Below, one piece after another: positions 32,972-41,464 of a DNA stretch of 64,000 nucleotides. The stretch's first letter is position 1, and the number at the start of each line of letters is the position of its first letter. Both the position numbers and the translations under genes were made by a program. The notes under the pieces are model-generated. The model saw only the letters and a program-made list of their open reading frames with translations, ran no database searches and was not told the DNA's origin. The DNA comes from Phycisphaeraceae bacterium (lineage in GTDB: Bacteria > Planctomycetota > Phycisphaerae > Phycisphaerales > UBA1924): positions 124,001 to 188,000 of the forward strand of contig JAHBXL010000002.1 in NCBI GenBank assembly GCA_019636495.1, read 5' to 3'.

Positions 32972-34021
32972 ATGATGCATCGAACCAGATTGAACCGGAC
33001 CGGCGAGAACGCAGCCTTGTTGATCGGCCGGGCGACCCGCGCAGCGGTCGTGGTGGCGTTGCTTGGCACGGCGGCGTGCGCGACGATCCCCGGGCGCGAG
33101 GCGGCCAAGCCCGCCCCCAAAGCCCAACCGACACGCAGCGCTGCGGAGGTGTACCTGGTCGCCGGCGAATCGGCCGTGCGCGACGGCGACATGGACCGCG
33201 CGCTCGCGGCGTTTGCGCGGGCGATCGAGGTCAATCCGCGGCTGACCTCGGCCCACATGGGCATGGCGGACATCTACCGGATGCGAGGCGAGTTCGCGCG
33301 GGCCGAGGAGTCCTATGGCCAGGCCGCGAAACTGCAGCCGAGAAGTTTTGACCCGCAGTACTACCACGGACTCATGCTGCACCTGATGGACCGCGTGGCG
33401 GAGGCGGTTCAGGCGTATCTCCGTGCGCTGGCGATTCGCCCCAATGACTTCCGGTCCAACCTGAACCTGGCGACGGCCTACTACCAACTTGACGAGAACG
33501 CGCTCGCGCTGCCCTATGCGGTGCGGGCGGTGGAGATCGAGCCGCGCGACGGCTCGGCACGCTTCAACCTCGGCGCGGTGTATGCGGCGATGGGCCGCCA
33601 CCGCGAGGCGGTGCAGGAGTATCAGCAGGCCACCGAACTGCTCGACCTGACCCCCCCGCTGCTCATGAACCTTGCCGAGAGCCTCGGCAAACTCGAGCGG
33701 TACGAGGAGATGGTGAACGCGCTGGCGCAGGTCAACCGCGTCGGCGCGACCGCCGCGAGCCAGGAGCGAACAGGCTACGCGCAGTTCAAGATGGGCCGGT
33801 ACGACGATGCTCTGTCCTCGTTTGACGCCGCACTGGCGATCGACGCGGACTACTTTCCCGCGCTCAACGGCCGCGGCGTGTGCCTGCTGAACAAGTGGCT
33901 CTGGTCGGGCCGACAGGACAACAAGTCCCGCGAGGACGGGCTGGCCTCGCTGCGGCGGTCGCTGCAGATCCGCCGGGACCAGCCGCAGATCGTGGACCTG
34001 ATGACGCGGTACGGGCGCTGA
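32972..34021 (+). CDS. TPR-repeat lipoprotein
   Basis: 349 residues. A signal with lipobox GTAAC is followed by a Pro/Ala linker and six to seven tetratricopeptide units, for example RDGDMDRALAAFARAIEVNP, AHMGMADIYRMRGEFARAEE and ARFNLGAVYAAMGRHREAV. TPR lipoproteins act as assembly scaffolds of the envelope. GAGG lies 6 nt before the ATG. TATGCT at about 32893 may be the -10 box. queF follows after 16 bp. Confidence 0.88.
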   Translation: MMHRTRLNRTGENAALLIGRATRAAVVVALLGTAACATIPGREAAKPAPKAQPTRSAAEVYLVAGESAVRDGDMDRALAAFARAIEVNPRLTSAHMGMADIYRMRGEFARAEESYGQAAKLQPRSFDPQYYHGLMLHLMDRVAEAVQAYLRALAIRPNDFRSNLNLATAYYQLDENALALPYAVRAVEIEPRDGSARFNLGAVYAAMGRHREAVQEYQQATELLDLTPPLLMNLAESLGKLERYEEMVNALAQVNRVGATAASQERTGYAQFKMGRYDDALSSFDAALAIDADYFPALNGRGVCLLNKWLWSGRQDNKSREDGLASLRRSLQIRRDQPQIVDLMTRYGR

Positions 34022-34037
34022 GCAACAATGCCGGACC

Positions 34038-34421
34038 ATGCCTGACGCGCGCCTGCTGGAAACCTTCGCCACCCCCCGCTCCTCCGCGCCGATCGTGATC
34101 GAGCACGTCGCCGAGGAGTTCACGTCGTTGTGCCCCAAGACCGGGCACCCGGACTTCGGAGTGGTGACTCTGCGATACCAGCCTGCCGCGGGCGCGACTG
34201 ACGGCTGCATCGAACTCAAGAGCCTGAAGTTGTACTACCAGTCCTTCCGCAACGAGGGCATCTTCTACGAGGCCGTCACCGGCACCATCCGCGATCATCT
34301 CGTCGCCGCGATGAAGCCGGTGTGGCTGCAGGTCGAGACCAACTGGCGCGGTCGCGGCGGCATCCGCTCGGTCATCCGGGCGGACTTTGGCGACGTGCCG
34401 GCCGAGTTCCGCGGCCGGTGA
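34038..34421 (+). CDS. queF: preQ0 reductase (7-cyano-7-deazaguanine reductase), YkvM type
   Basis: 127 residues, the short YkvM form. QueF reduces preQ0 to preQ1 with NADPH in queuosine synthesis. The catalytic Cys32 (EFTSLCPKTGHPDFG) and Asp39 are present, as is the QueF motif ELKSLKLYYQSFRNEGIFYE. No other queuosine gene is nearby and no preQ1 riboswitch is seen upstream; the 16-bp spacing to the TPR gene suggests cotranscription. Confidence 0.95.
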   Translation: MPDARLLETFATPRSSAPIVIEHVAEEFTSLCPKTGHPDFGVVTLRYQPAAGATDGCIELKSLKLYYQSFRNEGIFYEAVTGTIRDHLVAAMKPVWLQVETNWRGRGGIRSVIRADFGDVPAEFRGR

Positions 34422-34430
34422 CGGCCCGGC

Positions 34431-35609
34431 TCATGCCGCGGCACGCTTGACCTGAGCGCGATGGCAGGATGCGACAAGCCTTCGGATGGCCGCGGCGGCC
34501 TCGCCGAAGTTCGTGGCTGTCTGCATCGCCTTGATCGCCTGGGTCGCGGCATCGGCCGTTCCGCCGAAGCCGAAGGTCGGCGCGGAACCCTGGATCTGCA
34601 CGGCGATGCGGCGGCACTCGTTGGCATCAGCCGCGGCGAGCGCCTTGCCCAGATGATCGCCCAGCAGCCGCAGTTCGTGGACGAACTCGGGCACGTGGGG
34701 CGAGAGCGGATCGCGCGGCGAGAGCGTGCTGAACACCGCCGCGCCACCGCCGCAAAGGTCTTTGCCGCGGACGATCAGAAACTCGCCGACCGCGGCGAGC
34801 ATGGCTTTGTCGGCCACGGGCTTGGCGAGCACACCATCGGGCTGAGCCGCGCGGATGCGTTCCCGGTCGGCATCGGTGGTGTCCGTGCCGCAGAGCAGCA
34901 GGAACGGCGCCTGGACGCCCGCATTTCGCAGGTCTTCGTGCAGGCGCAGGCCGTCGCCATCGGGCAATCGCAGGGAGCACACCACCATGTCGTAGCCTTC
35001 GGCGGCGCGCTTCATCGCCTCCGCGGCGGTCTCGACCGATGTGACGGTGACGTTGGTGTCCTTCAGATGCTGGCGGATCAGCGCGCGTTCCATCGCGCCA
35101 GATTCCACCAGCAACAGCCCGCCGGTCAGTGACTCGGGAGCGACGTTTTCCAGCGCGAAGCACTCTTCGGCCTCGTCGGCTCCGACGAACTCGCGCACGT
35201 CGATCGGCTGGTCGAACTTCACGCCCAGTTCGTGCACCTTGCCGCGGAAGTGGCGGCAACGGACGATCGTCCCGGCCACGGCCACTTCGCCGCGGGTCGG
35301 GTGCGGGAGGAACACCGTGCAGCGCGTGCCGGTGTAGACGAACGAACTGTGCAGGACACCTATGCCCTCGCGCGAGAGATTTCGCGGCACGTAGTTGAGC
35401 GTGGTGTTCGCGCCGCCGGGGTGTTGAACCTCCATGCGGACAGAGCGAGCGTTGAGCGCCCGTCGCTGGAAGACCCGCTTGGCCGAAGCGGCGCCTGCCG
35501 ACTCGGCCTCGAGTTCGCGCTTCACGCGCTCGACTTCCATCGGCGAGAGGCGGAGCGTGCAGGGAGCCTCCTGCGGGCGTGCGGGCTTGCTGGGACGTGG
35601 GGAGGTCAT
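34431..35609 (-). CDS. PilZ - receiver - Hpt domain protein with lost phospho-acceptors
   Basis: 392 residues. An N-terminal PilZ domain (about 45-140) has the RxxxR-type motif QRRALNAR and NLSREGIG, which in the family bind cyclic di-GMP. A receiver domain follows (about 163-282): GLLLVES, YDMVVCSLRLPDGDG, LAKPV. The phospho-accepting Asp is Ser212 and one of the paired acidic residues is Ser170; Lys263 is kept. A third helical domain resembles Hpt around AVQIQGSA, but the His is Val337 and the Lys is Gln340. Signalling by phosphorylation is thus unlikely; the modules may act by binding. No ribosome binding site is obvious. Confidence 0.8.
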   Translation of the reverse strand: MTSPRPSKPARPQEAPCTLRLSPMEVERVKRELEAESAGAASAKRVFQRRALNARSVRMEVQHPGGANTTLNYVPRNLSREGIGVLHSSFVYTGTRCTVFLPHPTRGEVAVAGTIVRCRHFRGKVHELGVKFDQPIDVREFVGADEAEECFALENVAPESLTGGLLLVESGAMERALIRQHLKDTNVTVTSVETAAEAMKRAAEGYDMVVCSLRLPDGDGLRLHEDLRNAGVQAPFLLLCGTDTTDADRERIRAAQPDGVLAKPVADKAMLAAVGEFLIVRGKDLCGGGAAVFSTLSPRDPLSPHVPEFVHELRLLGDHLGKALAAADANECRRIAVQIQGSAPTFGFGGTADAATQAIKAMQTATNFGEAAAAIRRLVASCHRAQVKRAAA

Positions 35610-35701
35610 GGTCGGCTTCTGGATCGTCTTCGCGATGCGGCGGCGCGCAATGCCATCGGCACGAACGGCGGCGCGCTGAACCGCTCCGCGCCTGCCGCGG
35701 C

Positions 35702-36166
35702 CTACGGCGCAACGGCCGTGCCCGGCGAATGCAGAACGATTGTTACCGGACCGTCGTTGACCAGTTCGACGTGCATGTGCGCGCCGAACACGCCCTCGCA
35801 GACGCGCGGACAGTGCGTGCGCAACGCCGCCACGAGCAGGGCGAACTCCTCCGCTGCCCGCGGCGGTCGCATGGCGTTGTCGAACGAGGGCCGGCGGCCC
35901 CTTGTCGCATCGCCCGCCACTGTGAAGTTCGGCACCATCAGCACCGAGCCGCCCACATCGAGCACGCTGAGGTTCATGCGTCCCTGTTCGTCGGCGAACA
36001 CGCGGAGGTTCGAGATCTTCTCCGCCATCCAGCGTCGGTCCACGGCGGTGTCGCGCTCTTCGAGCCCGGCCAGCACGACCAGACCGCCGGGGGCATCGAA
36101 CGACGCGACATCGCGCCCGTTAACGGTGAGCATCGCGCGGCTGACTCGCTGAACAACGGCTCTCAT
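35702..36166 (-). CDS. dtd: D-aminoacyl-tRNA deacylase
   Basis: 154 residues. Dtd removes D-amino acids from mischarged tRNA. The family start MRAVVQRVSRA, the catalytic-Thr loop VPNFTVAGD (usually SQFTLxAD; Thr is kept, Gln is Asn) and the VNDGPVTIVL cross-subunit motif are present. TACACT ends 7 nt before the ATG, which fixes the start. Convergence or operon structure is absent: it lies between two independent minus-strand genes. Confidence 0.93.
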   Translation of the reverse strand: MRAVVQRVSRAMLTVNGRDVASFDAPGGLVVLAGLEERDTAVDRRWMAEKISNLRVFADEQGRMNLSVLDVGGSVLMVPNFTVAGDATRGRRPSFDNAMRPPRAAEEFALLVAALRTHCPRVCEGVFGAHMHVELVNDGPVTIVLHSPGTAVAP

Positions 36167-36173
36167 GGCCGCG

Positions 36174-36179
36174 AGTGTA
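36174..36179 (-). promoter_or_regulatory. -10 element of leaderless dtd transcript
   Basis: On the minus strand TACACT (36179 to 36174) ends 7 nt before the dtd ATG. It overlaps an 8-bp inverted repeat (GTAGTGCG at 36177-36184, CGCACTAC at 36199-36206) that also covers the stop codon of the upstream dockerin gene. Confidence 0.45.
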
Positions 36180-36202
36180 GTGCGCAGCGCTCGGGCCTCG
36201 CA

Positions 36203-37795
36203 CTACGGGCAGCCGGCAAACCACGCCGCGAGAAACGCGAAGATCGCGGGAACGCCCGGCGTCCCTCCGAACGCGAATGCCGCGGGCGCGCCCGCGAACC
36301 ATGCGGAAAGAAACGCGAAGATGTCGCCCACTTCGCGCTCGCCGTTGCCGTCAAAGTCGGCCGGACACGCCTCGGGATTGCCAAGCGAGCCGTCCGGGTT
36401 GACCCGCTGCGCATAGATGTTGCCCGAGTCGAGCCGGGTATCGGTCCATGCCACCGCGGCCGCGCCGGAAGAGAGACGAGCGGCATCCAGACGGGTCTTG
36501 GCGCTGGGGGCGGAACTGACAATCACCGGCGGCGATGTCCATTCGGCCGCGCCGTCGGCGTCGAGCGCGAAAGCATGAACCGCGCCGGCCGCGCCGCAGC
36601 AGTTGGCCAGGGTGTAGACCTCGACGCCGCCTCCGGCTCGGGCCAGTGCTGCCGTGAACGAGCCCTGTGTTGTCGAGATCGGCAGGAGTTCGATGCCGTT
36701 GTCGCCCCATGCGCGCACACCCTCGTCCGTGATGCGTTGGGCGTACATCGCCCACTGGCTCTGGGCCGTGTTGGACTCAATCCATGCGACATAGGCATCG
36801 CCCGAAGCGGCGTCGAACGCGAGCGCTGCGCCGAGTTGGTTCCGCGCTGCCTGGATCGACACCGACACGCCGTTGTGGGGGAACAGTTCCGTGCCGCCCG
36901 ACGAAATGCGCTGCACGTAGGCATCGCGGTTGCCGCCCGTCTCGTACCACGCGAACACCGCGCCCCCCGCGCCATCCGGCACAAACGGCGGGAAGTAGCC
37001 GTTCTGCAGCGAGGTCCCGTCGAACACGATGACCGGGTCCATGATGACCGGAGTCGCCGGCACACGGTCCCACTGCGCCATGCCCGTGGCATCGAGTTTC
37101 TGGGCGTACAGGTGCTTGTTGGAGGTGACGCAGTTCGACCCCGCGCACCGCACCCAACTCACAATCATCGCGCCGCCCGGCGCTGGCTGGATGTCGCAGA
37201 GGTTGTACGGTTGGCCCGCCTCCGACAACACCACCGGCCCGGGCCAGATGCTCTCGCCATCGGCATCGAGTTTGTGTACGTGCACCGACAACGGCGATGC
37301 GGCGGACCACGCCACCGCGATCCCGCCGTCGTCGAGCAGCGCCAACTGCGGCGGCCCCTTGAACCCTGCCTGTGCCCCGCTGGCCTGAACGGCCCACAAT
37401 GCCGCGCCCCCGGGCGAGAGTTTGTGCACGCTGATCGGCGAGTTGCCATTCACATCGTCATTGAACGCGATGATCACGTTGCCCGAGGCATCGACCTGCG
37501 CATCGAAGTCCTGCGTGCTGGAGACCGAACGGTCGCGAACGAGCACACCGTTGCTCGGCCAGATCGCGTTTCCCTGGGCATCGAGGCGCTGCACGTACAC
37601 GTCGTAGCCCCCCGCCGAGTTGTCGAACCACACGATCACGCACCCGCCATCCGGCGCGGCGCGGACCTTGGGCTGGACCTGCTCGCCGGATCGGTCCGCG
37701 ATCGTGGTGTTCGCGGCGTGATCGCTCGTCCACTGCGCAGGTGCAGAGCCGGCCGCAAGAGCCACAACAACACCGGCGGTCATCAACTGTCGCAT
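36203..37795 (-). CDS. secreted protein with GC-type dockerin-like C-terminus
   Basis: 530 residues. Signal peptide (MRQLMTAGVVVALAAGSAPAQ), then repeated beta strands of about 50 residues with YVQRLDAQGNAIWPSNGV, HKLDADGESIWPGPVV and YAQRITDEGVRAWGDNGI. These are typical of a beta-propeller-like surface protein. The last 60 residues are the dockerin-like tail CPADFDGNGEREVGDIFAFL ... FGGTPGVPAIFAFLAAWFAG. ATG 37795 is chosen because GAGGAGAG lies about 7 nt upstream. Exported; ligand unknown. Confidence 0.83.
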   Translation of the reverse strand: MRQLMTAGVVVALAAGSAPAQWTSDHAANTTIADRSGEQVQPKVRAAPDGGCVIVWFDNSAGGYDVYVQRLDAQGNAIWPSNGVLVRDRSVSSTQDFDAQVDASGNVIIAFNDDVNGNSPISVHKLSPGGAALWAVQASGAQAGFKGPPQLALLDDGGIAVAWSAASPLSVHVHKLDADGESIWPGPVVLSEAGQPYNLCDIQPAPGGAMIVSWVRCAGSNCVTSNKHLYAQKLDATGMAQWDRVPATPVIMDPVIVFDGTSLQNGYFPPFVPDGAGGAVFAWYETGGNRDAYVQRISSGGTELFPHNGVSVSIQAARNQLGAALAFDAASGDAYVAWIESNTAQSQWAMYAQRITDEGVRAWGDNGIELLPISTTQGSFTAALARAGGGVEVYTLANCCGAAGAVHAFALDADGAAEWTSPPVIVSSAPSAKTRLDAARLSSGAAAVAWTDTRLDSGNIYAQRVNPDGSLGNPEACPADFDGNGEREVGDIFAFLSAWFAGAPAAFAFGGTPGVPAIFAFLAAWFAGCP

Positions 37796-38024
37796 GGACT
37801 CTCTCCTCAAACGTCCCCACGGGGCACGGGACGCGGTCCAGCAAGCGGTACGCGAATGAACGCACCGGTGTTTCGCATTCGCGCTCCGGACGAGGCGATT
37901 CCGCCGAGGTCAAGCGGGGTTTCCCGATGGATCCTGGGGGTCGGGGCGCCAAGCCGTGCACGATCCGCGGCTGGCCGCGCCGCATGAGACTCGGGGAGTG
38001 CCAGAGACCGAGCGGTGCGCCGCA

Positions 38025-38768
38025 CTAGTCCTCGACAGCCCGGCCCCCATATGCGGCCGCGTGCGCGCGTCTGGGCTTGGCGCGAGCCCCCTTGACGACT
38101 GCGTGCGCTGCCTCGGCGAAGCGCTGGTGCAGTTTCTCATGGTCCGGAATCGCGCACAGTCGGTCGTAGAGCGCCAAGGCGCGCATCGGGCCGCTGGCGC
38201 CGGCTGGCACACCCGAAATCGCCAGGTCTCCAAGATGCTCACTGGTGCTGATGAACCACTCGGGCGTCGGGACCGGGTCGACGGCAACCGCGCCGCCGCG
38301 GACGCGGCGCTTGGACGCAGCCGGCGGACGGACCTTGGAGCGGATGGTCACCGGGCCGACCGCGACAACCGGCCACAGACCCTCGCGCGTGGTCGGCTCG
38401 CGCACAAGGACGATCACGGGCACGTCGTGGCTCAGAGCATCCTCGCGGAGAAGACGGCCCTCAACCCCCACGCGCGGCGGTGCAATCAGGTACATCCCCG
38501 GTCGGATCTCGCGCCCCTTCGGCGGGCTGGAGTCGATCACGTGCACGCTCCGCGTGTCGAACGCCATGTCACGGATCATGCGGCGAGATTCCTGCAACGG
38601 CAGCGCGATTCGCGCGGCACGCTCAAAGTCGCCCGTCGACATGGCAAGTCCCAGCGCTTCGGATGCGAGCCGCTCGCACTCGAAGTAGTCTCGACGCACC
38701 AGCGCTTTGCTGGCGCGCTCCATGATCTGATCGATCCGACCGTTGGTCCTCGCCTGCGGGATCTGCAC
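38025..38768 (-). CDS. conserved-looking cytoplasmic protein, unknown function
   Basis: 247 residues from a GTG with a perfect AGGAGG 8 nt upstream. The first 65 residues form TPR-like helices (ALVRRDYFECERLASEALGLAMSTGDFERAARIALP). The middle is beta-rich (MYLIAPPRVGVEGRLLREDALSHDVPVIVLVREP), followed by a Ser/Arg linker and a helical C-terminus with ALALYDRLCAIPDHEKLHQRFAEAAH. I recognise no characterised family. It lies 27 bp downstream of the next gene and is cotranscribed with it. Confidence 0.7.
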   Translation of the reverse strand: MQIPQARTNGRIDQIMERASKALVRRDYFECERLASEALGLAMSTGDFERAARIALPLQESRRMIRDMAFDTRSVHVIDSSPPKGREIRPGMYLIAPPRVGVEGRLLREDALSHDVPVIVLVREPTTREGLWPVVAVGPVTIRSKVRPPAASKRRVRGGAVAVDPVPTPEWFISTSEHLGDLAISGVPAGASGPMRALALYDRLCAIPDHEKLHQRFAEAAHAVVKGARAKPRRAHAAAYGGRAVED

Positions 38769-38795
38769 GCTGCAAACCTCCTGCGGTTGGCGCGT

Positions 38796-39434
38796 TCAGG
38801 CGCCCGCGGCGGCCCGCCGGCCGATCTCGTCGGCCAGCGCGTTCATCACCGCGCGCCATCGATCGGCCTGGTCCTTCAGATCGTACTCCAGCGCATCGGC
38901 GACGCCGGGCCAGTCCGAGGCGCCGATCGCCCGCTTGAGTTCCGTCAATGCGCGGGCAAGACCGTCGATGTGCTCCATCACCGACTTCTCGGGCTCATCC
39001 TGGGCCGCGCGAACCCGAAGCGACGCGGGGTCCATGCCCAGGAGCGTCGCGCCGTTCACGACCCCCTCCCGTACGTGCTGCCACACACTCAGCGCAGCCG
39101 ACACCCGGGGCATCGCTTCTTCGAGTTTCCCCTGCTGCACCGCCGCGGCTGCGGCGGATTGATCCCGTGCCGCCGCGGCGAGTTCCTCGCCGAGTTCCAG
39201 GTAGGTCACCCGAACCAGCGACATCGGGTCGGCTGAGACGAACCGGACCTCGGCCCCGGGGCGTGCATCGGTCGGCGGGTGTTCCAGCCATGCGTCGGCC
39301 AACGGCGAGCCGTCCATCGAAGCCTCGATCACCACGCGCTTGCGCCGCTCGGCCTCGCGTTTGGCCGCGACAAGCGCAGCGGCAATGGTCGGCTGTGAAA
39401 CGCTGATCGCTTCCCCATCTAGGAGCACGTGCAT
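38796..39434 (-). CDS. conserved-looking cytoplasmic protein, unknown function
   Basis: 212 residues. The first 80 residues look like a compact alpha/beta or beta-grasp domain (MHVLLDGEAISVSQPTIAAA, RKRVVIEASMDGSPLADAWL, GAEVRFVSADP). The rest is helical and Ala-rich (ELAAAARDQSAAAAAVQQGKLEEAMPRVSAALSVWQHV). The start follows TACCAT by 6 nt. With the gene at 38025 it forms a two-gene operon. Function not known. Confidence 0.7.
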   Translation of the reverse strand: MHVLLDGEAISVSQPTIAAALVAAKREAERRKRVVIEASMDGSPLADAWLEHPPTDARPGAEVRFVSADPMSLVRVTYLELGEELAAAARDQSAAAAAVQQGKLEEAMPRVSAALSVWQHVREGVVNGATLLGMDPASLRVRAAQDEPEKSVMEHIDGLARALTELKRAIGASDWPGVADALEYDLKDQADRWRAVMNALADEIGRRAAAGA

Positions 39435-39440
39435 GTCCCG

Positions 39441-39446
39441 ATGGTA
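39441..39446 (-). promoter_or_regulatory. -10 element of a leaderless transcript (39434 gene)
   Basis: TACCAT (39446 to 39441, minus strand) ends 6 nt before the ATG at 39434; the gap CGGGAC holds no ribosome binding site. Confidence 0.45.
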
Positions 39447-39474
39447 GCGGATCGCGCCGGCGCTTGCAGGCCCA

Positions 39475-39939
39475 TCAGGCCGCGGCGGGCAGCAGGCGAT
39501 TCATCGCGTCCACGCGATACCGGAAGATGCGGTGCAGGTCGGGACGCACCAGGGCCGCGTGGACCAGCCGCTCAAGCCCCGGTCCGCCCGGAACCGCGTA
39601 TCGCACGTGGTCGCCCACCACGACCACGGAGCCATCCTGCCGGAATGAGTGCTCGTGAACCCAGAGACGGTACGGGCCGCGGCGTTGCTCGTCGACAAAC
39701 CGGAAGGGCGGCTCCCACGCGGTGATCTCGCTCCGCCAGCGCATGGGAAGCCCGCGCATGCTGATGCGGTAGTCGATCAGCACGCCCACGCGCATGGCGA
39801 TCGGACGCGGCGTGAGAATGCGGAAACTCAACCACGGCGGGGTCAGCAGTTCCAGATTCCCCGCATCCGCGAAGAAGGAGAACACGCGGTCCAGCGTGCC
39901 CGGGATCCGCACCTCGGTTTGCAGTTCGTACGTCTTCAC
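39475..39939 (-). CDS. SRPBCC-family ligand-binding protein
   Basis: 154 residues from a GTG. The opening KTYELQTEVRIPGTLDRVFSFFADAGNLELLTPPWL and the later WEPPFRFVDEQRRGPYRLWVHEHSF with VGDHVRYAVPGG are typical of the SRPBCC (START-like, coenzyme Q-binding or cell-division-inhibitor SulA-like) group. The fold makes a hydrophobic cavity; the ligand is not known. It is 52 bp downstream of apaG on the same strand, so the two may be cotranscribed. No ribosome binding site is clear. Confidence 0.8.
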   Translation of the reverse strand: MKTYELQTEVRIPGTLDRVFSFFADAGNLELLTPPWLSFRILTPRPIAMRVGVLIDYRISMRGLPMRWRSEITAWEPPFRFVDEQRRGPYRLWVHEHSFRQDGSVVVVGDHVRYAVPGGPGLERLVHAALVRPDLHRIFRYRVDAMNRLLPAAA

Positions 39940-39991
39940 GCCGTGGTCTTCGCCGGATTCGGCGACGGGATTCACGAGTGCTTGTCCGAGA

Positions 39992-40399
39992 TCAAGGAGG
40001 CGGCGCGACCAGATAAAACCGGGCGATCGGCACTTCGAACTGGTCGCCATCCTGGTCGCGGAATGTGTAACGACCTTCCATCGTGCCCCACGACGTGATC
40101 AACGGGCAGAAACTCGAATACTCGAACGAGGCACCCGGCGCGAGTTCCGGCTGCTGGCCCACGACGCCCTCGCCGCAGACGATGTTGCACTCGCCGTCGG
40201 CATCAACGATGCGCCACTCCCGCGAGAGAAGTTGGACAGCGCGCGGAGACTCGTTGGCAACGCGGACGCGATAGGCAAAGACAAAGCGATTCTGAACCGG
40301 ATCGGACTGCTCGCGGACAAACGAGGGCACCACCCTCACCCGGATGCCGCGGGTGGCCAGTTCCGATCCTCTGCATGCGGGTACGGTCTCTTGCTGCAC
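39992..40399 (-). CDS. apaG: ApaG family protein
   Basis: 135 residues from a GTG with GAGG 5 nt upstream. The immunoglobulin-like ApaG fold is shown by IRVRVVPSFVREQSDP, RFVFAYRVRVANES, LLSREWRIVDADG, CGEGVVGQQPELAPG, FEYSSFCPLITSWGTMEGRYTF. ApaG is linked to cobalt/magnesium resistance in enteric bacteria and its biochemical role is unclear. TACACT at 40427-40422 fits a -10 box about 23 nt upstream of the GTG. Longer frames to 40483 overlap the divergent pilin promoter and are rejected. Confidence 0.88.
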   Translation of the reverse strand: MQQETVPACRGSELATRGIRVRVVPSFVREQSDPVQNRFVFAYRVRVANESPRAVQLLSREWRIVDADGECNIVCGEGVVGQQPELAPGASFEYSSFCPLITSWGTMEGRYTFRDQDGDQFEVPIARFYLVAPPP

Positions 40400-40449
40400 G
40401 GTTGCCTCGTTGTCGTCCGAAAGTGTAGGTTGTGAGGCCGGACATGGTG

Positions 40450-40455
40450 TATGCT
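40450..40455 (+). promoter_or_regulatory. -10 element of leaderless prepilin-like transcript
   Basis: TATGCT ends 6 nt before the ATG at 40462. The divergent apaG -10 box (40422-40427) lies only 22 bp away. Confidence 0.45.
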
Positions 40456-40461
40456 CAGACC

Positions 40462-41307
40462 ATGATCGGGGTGCGTGTCCCAATTCCGCCGGGGCGGCGC
40501 GGCGTTGACCCCATGGCCTTTACGCTGATCGAGGTGCTGGTTGTCATCGCGGTCATTGCCCTGTTGATCGGTCTGCTGCTCCCGGCGCTCCGCGATGCTC
40601 GTCGCGCTGCGCACGCGACGATCTGTCTCTCGAACCAGCGGCAGATCGGCGCAGCGCTGATGATGTACGCCGACACCTACAGGGAGTTCACCCCGCGCGA
40701 GAGCGGGTTCTCGGAACCGCGCATCCCGCAGACGCCCGTGCAGCGACTCTACCCGCCGTGGCCGTACGTGCTGCGTCCTTTCATGGACGACGAGGTCGGA
40801 ACTGTCGATCCACAGGTCGATATGACCGGCGGGATCGGCGATCTGTACGCGTTCGCCGCGTACTACCGCGACCCCGCCCGCCCCAGGGACCGGCACAACA
40901 TTCACTACGTCAACAACGGGATTTCGTTCCGCGCGCCGGGGGTGATCAACGATTTCGCCAAGCGCCCCACCAAGTTGAGCAAGTACCAGCGCCCCCATGA
41001 CACGCTGTATCTCTCATGCTTCACGGATGACTCGACGCAGGTCCATGCCAACAACTGGTACGGACTGGGTGCGACCAACTGGTCGGTCGCGGTGGCCTAC
41101 GACATGCACCACGCGAGCAACGTCGCGGGCGGGTCCGCGACTCCGCAAGGGTCGCAGCGGGTAGCGCCCAATCGCCATGGCCGCGGCGCCAACGGCGTGT
41201 TCCTCGACGGCCACGCCGTTCTGGTGCCGGCTCGGGTCATCAGCACCATCTCTCGATGGGATGACCTCGACTATCAGCCCGATGGGCCGCCGCGCGTGTT
41301 CCCGTGA
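40462..41307 (+). CDS. type II secretion/prepilin-like protein (N-terminal methylation motif)
   Basis: 281 residues. After a short leader the processing site [31 protein letters not shown] shows the class III signal, with Ala where most bacteria have Gly. Then come the [20 protein letters not shown] segment and a C-terminal domain with [16 protein letters not shown], which is the common planctomycete prepilin/DUF1559-type layout with an H-X9-DG motif. Members are numerous in this phylum and probably form pseudopili or coat fibres. The start is fixed by TATGCT 6 nt upstream. Confidence 0.88.
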   Translation: MIGVRVPIPPGRRGVDPMAFTLIEVLVVIAVIALLIGLLLPALRDARRAAHATICLSNQRQIGAALMMYADTYREFTPRESGFSEPRIPQTPVQRLYPPWPYVLRPFMDDEVGTVDPQVDMTGGIGDLYAFAAYYRDPARPRDRHNIHYVNNGISFRAPGVINDFAKRPTKLSKYQRPHDTLYLSCFTDDSTQVHANNWYGLGATNWSVAVAYDMHHASNVAGGSATPQGSQRVAPNRHGRGANGVFLDGHAVLVPARVISTISRWDDLDYQPDGPPRVFP

Positions 41308-41464
41308 TCGTCCCGGGATTATCGGTGCGTGTTGCGGCCCGTAACCTCGGCGGCACAGGCCCGGTAACCAGACTTCGCCGTGTGTTCCAAGTGCTTTGGT
41401 TGCACGAGGTTAGAGTTCGAGGCATGGTTCTCCCGCAGAAACCTCTTTCGCGGAGAACTGACCC

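Noticed and set aside
36177-36206. Inverted repeat between dockerin gene and dtd as a rho-independent terminator
   Set aside because: It has a 14-nt loop and no U-tract on either strand.
35579-37987. Long plus-strand open frame opposite dtd and a dockerin gene
   Set aside because: Arg-rich composition, no domain motif, and it spans two well-supported minus-strand genes.
40400-40483. Longer apaG start (TTG at 40483)
   Set aside because: It would overlap the divergent prepilin promoter and start codon and extend the protein beyond the normal ApaG length; GTG 40399 has a ribosome binding site.
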